A stretch of DNA of 13,396 bases from an uncultured Bacteroidales bacterium. GTDB taxonomy: Bacteria; Bacteroidota; Bacteroidia; Bacteroidales; UBA4417. The number at the start of each line of letters is the position of its first letter. The first letter of the stretch is position 1. The translations under genes and the position numbers were made by a program. The stretch lies in contig CALCJE010000322.1 in assembly GCA_937965665.1 (NCBI GenBank), positions 1 through 13,396 of the forward strand, read 5' to 3'. Shown piece after piece: positions 8,437 through 13,396 of the stretch. The notes beneath the pieces were generated by a model, which ran no database searches, had not been told where the DNA came from, and worked only from the letters and a program-made list of their open reading frames with translations.

Positions 8437-9528
8437 TTAAACGTATTTCTCACCTTTTTCATTCCGGACAGCATCAACGTAGCTCCGTATATTCTGTTCA
8501 TCATTCCGGTTGCAAATCAGCAATATGCCGTTGTCTTCAACCACAATCATATCATCGAGCCCTTGTATTACCGCCACCCGGCCCGAAGGCAGGTTTATGA
8601 TGCAATTGTTTGTATTGTATAACAGGGGTTTAGCACCAATAATAGCATTACCTTCAGCATTTTTTTCAGATGTGTCGTACAATGAGCCCCAGGTACCCAG
8701 GTCGCTCCAGCCAATATCGGCGGCAAGTACAAAAACATTATCGGCTTTTTCCATCACCCCGTAGTCAATCGAAATGCTTTTGCAAACTGTGTAAGCACTT
8801 TCGATATAAGCTGCTTCGGAATCGGTATAATACATTTCTGATCCATCTTTAAACAGGCTGTTCAGGTCAGGAAGATACATTTCGAAAGCCTTCAGGATGC
8901 TTTTAATGGACCAGATAAAAATACCTGCATTCCACAGGAAATCGCCGCTTTGCAGGAATGATTCGGCCAGTGCATGGTTTGGCTTCTCGGTAAACGTTTT
9001 CACCTTTCGCACTTTGCAGTCGGGCCTGTAAGCATGCGCTTCGTCGAACTGGATGTAGCCATACCCGGTATCGGGCCGGCTGGGTGTAATGCCCAGGGTG
9101 AGCAGCCAGTCGTTTTGCTCAGCAGCCTGGAGGGCACAAAGCAAGGTTTGGGTAAATTCTTCCTCTTTCAGGATGATGTGGTCCGAAGGCGCAACCACAA
9201 TACTGGCATCAGGATTTAATTTGTGTATTTTATGTGTTGCATAAGCAATACATGGAGCCGTATTACGACGCATGGGTTCGCACAGCACGTGCTCAGGCAG
9301 AATGCCCGGAAGCTGTTCTATTACCTGGTCGAAATAATTAAGGTGGGTAACAACAAAAATATTTTCGGGCGGACATACTGTTGTCAGTCTCCTGAAAGTT
9401 TGCTGGATCAGGGTTTCGCCGGTTCCAAGTATGTCAATAAACTGTTTTGGGCGCGAGTTGCGGCTGAGCGGCCAGAATCGGGCACCTACTCCACCGGCCA
9501 TTATTACACAGTAATAATTTTTATTCAT
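8437..9528 (-). CDS. manC: Mannose-1-phosphate guanylyltransferase
   Basis: The product is 363 residues and makes GDP-mannose from mannose-1-phosphate and GTP in the cytoplasm, for glycan, O-antigen, capsule or glycoprotein fucose/mannose supply. The nucleotidyltransferase signature is at residues 9-28 (IMAGGVGARFWPLSR followed by RPK). Other family motifs are EPMRRNTAPCIA (84-95), APSDH (113-117), FTEKP (179-183), FLWNAGIFIW (197-206), SIDYGVMEKA (253-262) and GWSDLGTW (273-280). It is a single-domain enzyme without the C-terminal phosphomannose isomerase domain found in long ManC proteins. No other sugar-nucleotide gene is nearby. A TAnnTTTG element lies 62 nt upstream. The S46 gene starts 199 bp downstream and may have its own promoter. 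Confidence 0.95.
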   Translation of the reverse strand: MNKNYYCVIMAGGVGARFWPLSRNSRPKQFIDILGTGETLIQQTFRRLTTVCPPENIFVVTHLNYFDQVIEQLPGILPEHVLCEPMRRNTAPCIAYATHKIHKLNPDASIVVAPSDHIILKEEEFTQTLLCALQAAEQNDWLLTLGITPSRPDTGYGYIQFDEAHAYRPDCKVRKVKTFTEKPNHALAESFLQSGDFLWNAGIFIWSIKSILKAFEMYLPDLNSLFKDGSEMYYTDSEAAYIESAYTVCKSISIDYGVMEKADNVFVLAADIGWSDLGTWGSLYDTSEKNAEGNAIIGAKPLLYNTNNCIINLPSGRVAVIQGLDDMIVVEDNGILLICNRNDEQNIRSYVDAVRNEKGEKYV

Positions 9529-9589
9529 ATGGCAATAGTTAGGTATAACGTTTTAAATTACAACAATTTGAAGGCAAATCACTTTTCGG

Positions 9590-9597
9590 CAAAGGTA
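9590..9597 (-). promoter_or_regulatory. manC: Candidate TAnnTTTG promoter -7 element for manC
   Basis: The minus strand reads TACCTTTG, an exact consensus match. Its inner edge is 62 nt upstream of the manC ATG, the same distance as the element before the Omp85-like gene. No clear -33 TTTG is seen. It lies just outside the repeat-rich part of the gap. Confidence 0.4.
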
Positions 9598-9690
9598 ATA
9601 ATTCCAATTTCAGATTTACCAGCTCCGGATAAAATATTGTAAGCCGGCTTAACGTGCTGAAACATGCGTTGGATCAGGGGTTGATGAATT

Positions 9691-9718
9691 ACAATTGACA
9701 AATGACGATTGACGATGC
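9691..9718. repeat. Degenerate 7-bp tandem array A (4 units)
   Basis: Four consecutive 7-bp units are visible: acaattg, acaaatg, acgattg, acgatgc, consensus acRaWtg. The array lies in the 458-bp gap 9529-9986, which contains no gene I can support; besides the promoter element at 9590-9597 the gap holds mainly this array and those at 9753-9841 and 9935-9969. Confidence 0.6.
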
Positions 9719-9752
9719 ATGATCTTAAAGACTAAAAATTCTATTTATTTGA

Positions 9753-9841
9753 GAATCCAGAAGTCAGGAGCCAGAATTCAGAATAATTTTATACTCCAAA
9801 ATCACATTTTTTTGTCATTCTGACTACTGAATTCGAAATTC
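9753..9841. repeat. Degenerate 7-bp array B with facing inverted copy
   Basis: Left part 9753-9787: gaatcca, gaagtca, ggagcca, gaattca, gaataat. Right part 9814-9841: gtcattc, tgactac, tgaattc, gaaattc, which is essentially the same unit family in the opposite orientation. The arms 9753-9767 and 9820-9834 pair at 13 of 15 positions around a loop of about 52 bases, so the whole can fold as an imperfect hairpin. Confidence 0.6.
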
Positions 9842-9934
9842 CCTGTCTGTTCTTCCAGAAAAGAATTTCAGCTACATTATCATATTTTTAGACAACTTCT
9901 TAGTGCCATTACCCGGGAATTTGAAAAAATTCAC

Positions 9935-9969
9935 AAATCGTAAATCGCAAATCGTACCTCGTAAACCGT
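9935..9969. repeat. Degenerate 7-bp tandem array C (5 units)
   Basis: Five 7-bp units follow without gaps: aaatcgt, aaatcgc, aaatcgt, acctcgt, aaaccgt. The array starts 17 bp beyond the stop of the SprT-like gene on its downstream side. The unit sequence is unrelated to arrays A and B although the period is the same. Confidence 0.65.
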
Positions 9970-9986
9970 ACATTATTTTACTCATC

Positions 9987-10601
9987 TTAAGCCTGCATCA
10001 CCTGAGCCGAACGGGGAACCAGGTAATATTTGCGTGTTTTGGGGCAATAACATTTGTAACGGGTACGCAGTTTTTCAAGTTTCACAAACTGCCTGCCGTT
10101 TACCAGTGTAAAGGTGCTGTTCATGGGCACATCGCCCACCGTTACAATCGCTGTGCCACCTTCGAGCGCTGCCAGGGTATTGATCAGCCTGGCGTCGCGA
10201 TGAAATGTTGCCGGCGTTTTTAAAAAGTAACGCTTCAGTTCCGATGCCAGGGTTACAGGGAAAACCTCGTGTTCGAAAAATGGTTGTACCAGTTGCCTGT
10301 AGGCATTTTTCCATTCGCTGCCATGGGGTTTTGCTTTACGGCCATATTTTTTCATCACCACCAGGTGGGCCAGTTCGTGTAAAAATACCAGCAGGAAGGT
10401 ATAGGGCCCCAGGTCGGCGTTAACCTGTATCACAGGTCTGCCGGCCAGCCGTGCTCCTTTAAAACTTCCCAGCCTCGACTTGCGGGGTGTGGTGATACGG
10501 AAAAGGAAGTGGTAATCATCAAATAATTGCCGGGTAAGCCCATGCGCCTTTTCAGGGAAACGGGTCAGGACACCTTCGAGCGTTTCAGGCTTGTAGGTCA
10601 T
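9987..10601 (-). CDS. SprT-like zinc-metalloprotease-fold protein
   Basis: The product is 204 residues with no signal peptide, so it is cytoplasmic. The SprT-like core is residues about 15-110, with the zinc motif HELAH (75-79: two His ligands and catalytic Glu76). The third ligand is probably His93 in KPHGSEW. Families of this fold (SprT, Spartan/SPRTN) act on DNA-associated or other proteins; the substrate of the Bacteroidota forms is unknown to me. The C-terminal part (about 150-204) has beta strands and a KCYCPKTRKYYLV segment with only Cys184 and Cys186. Compared with the four-Cys ribbon of many SprT proteins it is incomplete. The gene overlaps the end of the small lipoprotein gene upstream by 17 bp, which suggests translational coupling. 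Confidence 0.88.
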   Translation of the reverse strand: MTYKPETLEGVLTRFPEKAHGLTRQLFDDYHFLFRITTPRKSRLGSFKGARLAGRPVIQVNADLGPYTFLLVFLHELAHLVVMKKYGRKAKPHGSEWKNAYRQLVQPFFEHEVFPVTLASELKRYFLKTPATFHRDARLINTLAALEGGTAIVTVGDVPMNSTFTLVNGRQFVKLEKLRTRYKCYCPKTRKYYLVPRSAQVMQA

Positions 10602-10821
10602 AAGTGGCAGGCTGGTAAAAGTCGATAACGCGGGTTGCCGGGTTCAGCATGCTGCATCCGCAACGCCTGTTGCCGGTTGATGCCGGGGCCTTATGCCGGC
10701 CCGATTTACTGCTGTACCCGCTGCTGGTACATGCTGCAGCCCCTAAAAAAAGAAGGAAGGCAAGGCTCACTAAAAGCCTTTGCATCCCGGTCGCAGCAAT
10801 TATATTTTTCAACATATTCAT
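10585..10821 (-). CDS. Small lipoprotein overlapping the SprT-like gene
   Basis: The product is 78 residues from the ATG at 10821, or 66 from the internal ATG at 10785. The latter gives a textbook lipoprotein signal, MQRLLVSLAFLLFLGAAAC. I keep the longer form because A/T-rich bases precede 10821, whereas GC-rich bases precede 10785; the start is uncertain. The mature part is short, basic and Ser/Gly-rich (CTSSGYSSKSGRHKAP), then GNRRCGCS with two Cys, and ends VIDFYQPATYDLQA. I recognise no domain. Its last 17 bases overlap the SprT-like gene in another frame. The gene is divergent to mlaE across a 137-bp gap. Confidence 0.6.
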   Translation of the reverse strand: MNMLKNIIAATGMQRLLVSLAFLLFLGAAACTSSGYSSKSGRHKAPASTGNRRCGCSMLNPATRVIDFYQPATYDLQA

Positions 10822-10958
10822 TTGTCTGAATTTAGGTTCAATTTCAAAGCAAAACCCTTGAAATCGTTACATATTTTTCTTTAGCTTGCCCGGAAATTAA
10901 GCCCCGGTGAATGCTGATTTTAAAATTTACGCTAATTTAGCACTAATTATTGTACACC

Positions 10959-11699
10959 ATGAAATATTTATTCCACTTTGGCCGCTACCTGAGCATGCTC
11001 CGGCAAGCGTTCCAACGTCCTGAAAAACAATCTATTTACTTCCGGCAGGTGCTGGTCGAAATGGAAAGTCTCGGGTTAGCGTCGGTTGGTATTGTTGCCA
11101 TCATCTCGGTTTTTATGGGTGCGGTACTGGCCATACAAATGGCATTTAACATCGATACCCCGCTTATTCCTTCGTACACCATTGGATTTGTAACCCGTCA
11201 GAGTGTTGAACTTGAGTTTTCGCCAACCATCATCAGCCTGATACTTGCCGGGAAAGTAGGTTCGCGCATTGCCTCCGAACTCGGCACCATGCGGGTAACC
11301 GAACAGATTGACGCCCTCGAAATTATGGGGATTAACCCCGCTACTTTCCTGATTCTGCCCAAAATTATTGCCTCCATGATCATCAATCCCTTCCTGATTA
11401 TGATGAGCATGTTGCTGGCCGTGGTAGGCGGATGGGTTGCCGGTATATCAACCGGACTTTTCCCTTCGGCTGAGTATATTTACGGCATACAATCGTTTTT
11501 CCACATGTACGATATCTTTTACGCCATTACCAAAACGGTGGTTTTCGCTTTTATCATTGCTTCGGTATCGGCTTACAACGGCTACTACACCAAGGGTGGC
11601 GCGCTCGAAGTGGGCGAAGCAAGCACCAACGGCGTTGTGTACAGCAGTATCGCTATCATCTTTATGAACCTCATCCTCACTCAAATACTGCTGGCATGA
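10959..11699 (+). CDS. mlaE: MlaE-family ABC transporter permease
   Basis: The product is 246 residues from the ATG at 10959; a TTG at 10950 in the same frame is a less likely start. It is an integral inner-membrane protein with about five or six hydrophobic segments. The MlaE/TGD1 family signature lies near residues 90-130: EFSPTIISLILAGKVGSRIASELGTMRVTEQIDALEIMGINP. In Mla systems this permease pairs with MlaF and an MCE protein (MlaD) to move phospholipids between inner and outer membrane, keeping outer-membrane asymmetry. Direction and substrate in this organism are inferred only. It overlaps the ATPase gene by ATGA (11696-11699), so the two are translationally coupled. Confidence 0.93.
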   Translation: MKYLFHFGRYLSMLRQAFQRPEKQSIYFRQVLVEMESLGLASVGIVAIISVFMGAVLAIQMAFNIDTPLIPSYTIGFVTRQSVELEFSPTIISLILAGKVGSRIASELGTMRVTEQIDALEIMGINPATFLILPKIIASMIINPFLIMMSMLLAVVGGWVAGISTGLFPSAEYIYGIQSFFHMYDIFYAITKTVVFAFIIASVSAYNGYYTKGGALEVGEASTNGVVYSSIAIIFMNLILTQILLA

Positions 11700-12460
11700 T
11701 AGAAGGGAAAAATATCAGCAAAAGCTTTGGCGACAGGCTGGTTCTCGATAACGTATCCGTTAGCCTCGAGAAGGGCCAAACCAACCTGATTATCGGGCAA
11801 AGCGGCATGGGTAAAACGGTATTGCTCAAATGCCTGGTTGGCTTGCTCGAGGCCGATAATGGCCAGGTTTTTTACGATGGACGCGCATTTTCGAAAATGT
11901 CGTTCAACGAGATGAAAGAAATCAGGCAGGAAATCGGGATGCTTTTCCAGGGCGGCGCCTTGTTCGATTCGCTCACGGTTGAGGAAAATGTAATGTTCCC
12001 GCTTACCATGTTCACTAAACAAACGCAACAGCAAAAACTGGAGCGTGCCAACTTTTGTCTCTCGCGGGTTAACCTGGGCAATGTGAATAAGTTATACCCC
12101 AGCGAACTCAGCGGCGGAATGAAAAAACGTGTAGCTATAGCCAGGGCTATTTCCATGAATCCCCGCTACCTGTTTTGCGATGAACCCAACTCGGGGCTCG
12201 ACCCGCAGACGGCCCACCTGATTGATGAACTGATCAAGGAAATTACGCTGGAATACAATATGACCACCGTGGTGGTAACCCACGATATGAACTCAGTTCT
12301 GGAAATCGGCGAAAAAATCTACTTTATTTATAAAGGGAAATTATGGTGGGAAGGAACCAAAAAAAACATCCTGCATACCGATAACCCCGAGCTGCAGGCT
12401 TTCGTTTTTACATCCGATCTCACCAAGCGGCTGCGGCCGATCGATGGAGGAAAAAAGTAA
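11696..12460 (+). CDS. mlaF: MlaF-family ABC transporter ATP-binding protein
   Basis: The product is 254 residues and is the cytoplasmic ATPase for the permease encoded upstream. All key ABC motifs are intact: Walker A GQSGMGKT (34-41), Q-loop MLFQGGALFDS with Gln85, signature LSGGMKKRVAIAR (138-150), Walker B YLFCDEP (158-164) with catalytic Glu163, D-loop SGLDP and H-loop His196 in VVTHDM. The FQGGALFDSLTV segment and LSGGM signature are typical of the MlaF/Ttg2A branch. The gene starts inside the mlaE stop (ATGA). No MlaD-type MCE gene follows; the next gene, 251 bp on, is cvpA. Confidence 0.95.
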   Translation: MIEGKNISKSFGDRLVLDNVSVSLEKGQTNLIIGQSGMGKTVLLKCLVGLLEADNGQVFYDGRAFSKMSFNEMKEIRQEIGMLFQGGALFDSLTVEENVMFPLTMFTKQTQQQKLERANFCLSRVNLGNVNKLYPSELSGGMKKRVAIARAISMNPRYLFCDEPNSGLDPQTAHLIDELIKEITLEYNMTTVVVTHDMNSVLEIGEKIYFIYKGKLWWEGTKKNILHTDNPELQAFVFTSDLTKRLRPIDGGKK

Positions 12461-12617
12461 ACAGCGCGGGGCCGGATCGTTTTTATTGTTTCGGTTTAAA
12501 CTCCTGTTGTGTTTCAGAATGCAAAATACTTAACACAGAATGATGAATTAAAAAGTGACTGCTTCTTTTACATTTTTCTTCATAAAACTTCCGTTAATAC
12601 AAAAACCATGTGATTAT

Positions 12618-12638
12618 TTGCCAGTTGCCTGTTGCCGG
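12618..12638. repeat. Short 7-bp tandem array D (3 units)
   Basis: Three units with two mismatches among them: ttgccag, ttgcctg, ttgccgg. They lie in the 251-bp gap between mlaF and cvpA and are followed after five bases by an 8-bp array. Confidence 0.5.
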
Positions 12639-12643
12639 CAAAT

Positions 12644-12675
12644 TGTAACTATGTAACATTGAAACACTGTAACTT
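12644..12675. repeat. Degenerate 8-bp tandem array E (4 units)
   Basis: Four units in perfect 8-bp phase: tgtaacta, tgtaacat, tgaaacac, tgtaactt. The last unit overlaps TAACTTTT (12670-12677), a one-mismatch match to the TAnnTTTG promoter element 34 bp before the cvpA ATG, so the array may carry or disturb the cvpA promoter. Confidence 0.6.
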
Positions 12676-12711
12676 TTAAATCGCTTAACGCGCAGCCCCC
12701 TTCAAAACCTG

Positions 12712-13221
12712 ATGTCGACCCTTGATATAATACTCGCCGTTTTTCTTTTATACTTTGCCTTTAAGGGTTTCACCAATGGTTTCCTGGTAAGTATCGCCAC
12801 GCTGGCCGGGCTGGTGCTGGGTTTTTATGCGGCCACACATTTTTCGGAGTTTACTGCAGCCTGGCTGCAACACGACCTGGGGCTGAAAAGCAGCAACCTT
12901 ACCCTCATCGCCTATATTGTTACCTTTATTATCGTGGTGGTACTGGTGTTCCTGCTGGGCAGGTTCCTGACCGGGGTGGTTAAAACCGTTGGCCTCGGCA
13001 TTGTTAACCGGCTGGCCGGGGCTATTCTCGGTATTGCCAAGGGATTGCTGATAGCCAGTTTCCTGTTCCTGTTTTTTTCGCATATCGATCCGCGCGGCAG
13101 CATATTCACGGCCAAACAAAAACAGGGATCTGTGCTTTATAAGCCCGTGGCTGCGGTGGCACCGGCTGTTATACCGGTATTGCAGAAATATACCACGCAG
13201 GTACAGGAAATTGTAAAATAA
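12712..13221 (+). CDS. cvpA: CvpA-family inner-membrane protein
   Basis: The product is 169 residues. It has an N-terminal DIILAVFLLYFAFKGFTNGF motif, the hallmark start of the CvpA (colicin V production) family. Four hydrophobic segments lie at about residues 4-20, 22-43, 64-86 and 99-123, the third being a very hydrophobic IAYIVTFIIVVVLVFLLGRF. The last transmembrane part (VNRLAGAILGIAKGLLIASFLF) also matches the family. The C-terminal tail of about 45 residues is soluble with Pro/Ala/Val. CvpA proteins are linked to envelope homeostasis and colicin V export in E. coli, but the molecular role is not settled. The gene stands alone, 251 bp after mlaF. It is followed 30 bp later by the 63-bp repeat array. 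No terminator hairpin is visible in between. Confidence 0.9.
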   Translation: MSTLDIILAVFLLYFAFKGFTNGFLVSIATLAGLVLGFYAATHFSEFTAAWLQHDLGLKSSNLTLIAYIVTFIIVVVLVFLLGRFLTGVVKTVGLGIVNRLAGAILGIAKGLLIASFLFLFFSHIDPRGSIFTAKQKQGSVLYKPVAAVAPAVIPVLQKYTTQVQEIVK

Positions 13222-13250
13222 CTGCTTGAAATAGCTTTTTTGAAGTCCGC

Positions 13251-13396
13251 TATAAATTTTGATAGTTATTTTAAATCGGTGCAAAGTAACAACTTTGCAT
13301 TTATGAGTAAATATAAGTTTATTGAAAGCAACTTTAAATCAGTGCGGAGTAACAACTTTTCTTTTAGGAGTATACTTAAGTTTTTTGTTAGTTACT
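13251..13396 (+). repeat. 63-bp tandem array running off the window end
   Basis: Units are phased at 63 bp: about 13251-13313, 13314-13376 and a third from 13377 to the window end. The best-conserved 51 bases (13270-13320 and 13333-13383) match at 42 positions with no indel. The flank before the third unit also resembles those of units one and two. The first unit holds a perfect hairpin, tgcaaagt (13280-13287) and actttgca (13292-13299) with a 4-base loop, decayed in the second. The array begins 30 bp after the cvpA stop. No earlier copy is seen upstream. Confidence 0.8.
13303..13396 (+). CDS. Possible partial ORF encoding 21-residue repeats
   Basis: The only open frame through the array on the plus strand is open from the cvpA stop codon (13219-13221) to the window end. 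Its first ATG is at 13303 (MSKYKFIESNFKSVRSNNF), inside unit one. In translation, units one and two share 11 of 21 residues, around FKSVxSNNFxF, and 63 bp is exactly 21 codons. This may be a real repeat protein running past the window or only a non-coding tandem repeat whose period happens to be a multiple of three. No ribosome site, signal peptide or domain supports it. Confidence 0.25.
   Translation, partial: MSKYKFIESNFKSVRSNNFSFRSILKFFVSY

Noticed and set aside
9835..9877. gaaattc and gaatttc arms as a terminator for the SprT-like gene
   Set aside because: Only seven base pairs with a loop of about 20 bases and no T-run; too weak.
10933..10940. TAATTTAG as a possible -7 promoter element for mlaE
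   Set aside because: One mismatch to TAnnTTTG, no -33 partner, and it would leave a leader of only about a dozen bases.
12748..13284. Long minus-strand open frame opposite cvpA
   Set aside because: Its translation is rich in His/Gln/Arg and shows no domain; it is the shadow of the clear CvpA protein on the plus strand.
13251..13396. CRISPR array at the right end
   Set aside because: The units are contiguous 63-bp imperfect copies without unique spacers between constant repeats, and no cas gene is present.

Overview
The window looks like a chromosomal stretch of a Bacteroidota bacterium, probably Bacteroidales-like. The basis is the gene families: an S46 dipeptidyl peptidase, an Omp85-like barrel with one POTRA domain, a DUF2490-like barrel and several secreted beta-propeller or lipoprotein genes. 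Candidate promoter elements of the TAnnTTTG type point the same way. No phage, insertion sequence, CRISPR array or RNA gene was recognised.

Positions 99-9528 hold genes read leftwards, most of them for the cell envelope. From upstream to downstream these are a mannose-1-phosphate guanylyltransferase (manC), an S46 serine dipeptidyl peptidase, a seven-blade propeller lipoprotein 36 bp after it, a strong hairpin terminator, an Omp85-like outer-membrane protein, a secreted propeller protein, a small lipoprotein, and a DUF2490-like barrel gene broken by two in-frame TAA codons. Signal peptides or lipoboxes are visible on all of these except manC.

Positions 9529-9986 are a 458-base non-coding stretch. 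It contains several degenerate short tandem arrays of 7-bp period with unrelated unit sequences, two of which face each other as an imperfect inverted repeat. To their right a SprT-like zinc-protease-fold protein and a small lipoprotein overlap on the minus strand.

From 10959 rightwards the plus strand carries an MlaE-type permease and an MlaF-type ATPase (ATGA overlap). These are two of the core parts of a phospholipid/lipid ABC transporter, without an MlaD gene next to them. A 251-bp gap with 7-bp and 8-bp period arrays follows, then a CvpA-family membrane protein.

Immediately after cvpA a 63-bp (21-codon) tandem array begins and runs off the window end. It keeps one reading frame open throughout and could encode a 21-residue protein repeat. 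No complete novel defence or metabolic system can be claimed. The most unusual items are this 63-bp array and the set of unrelated 7/8-bp arrays in the intergenic gaps.
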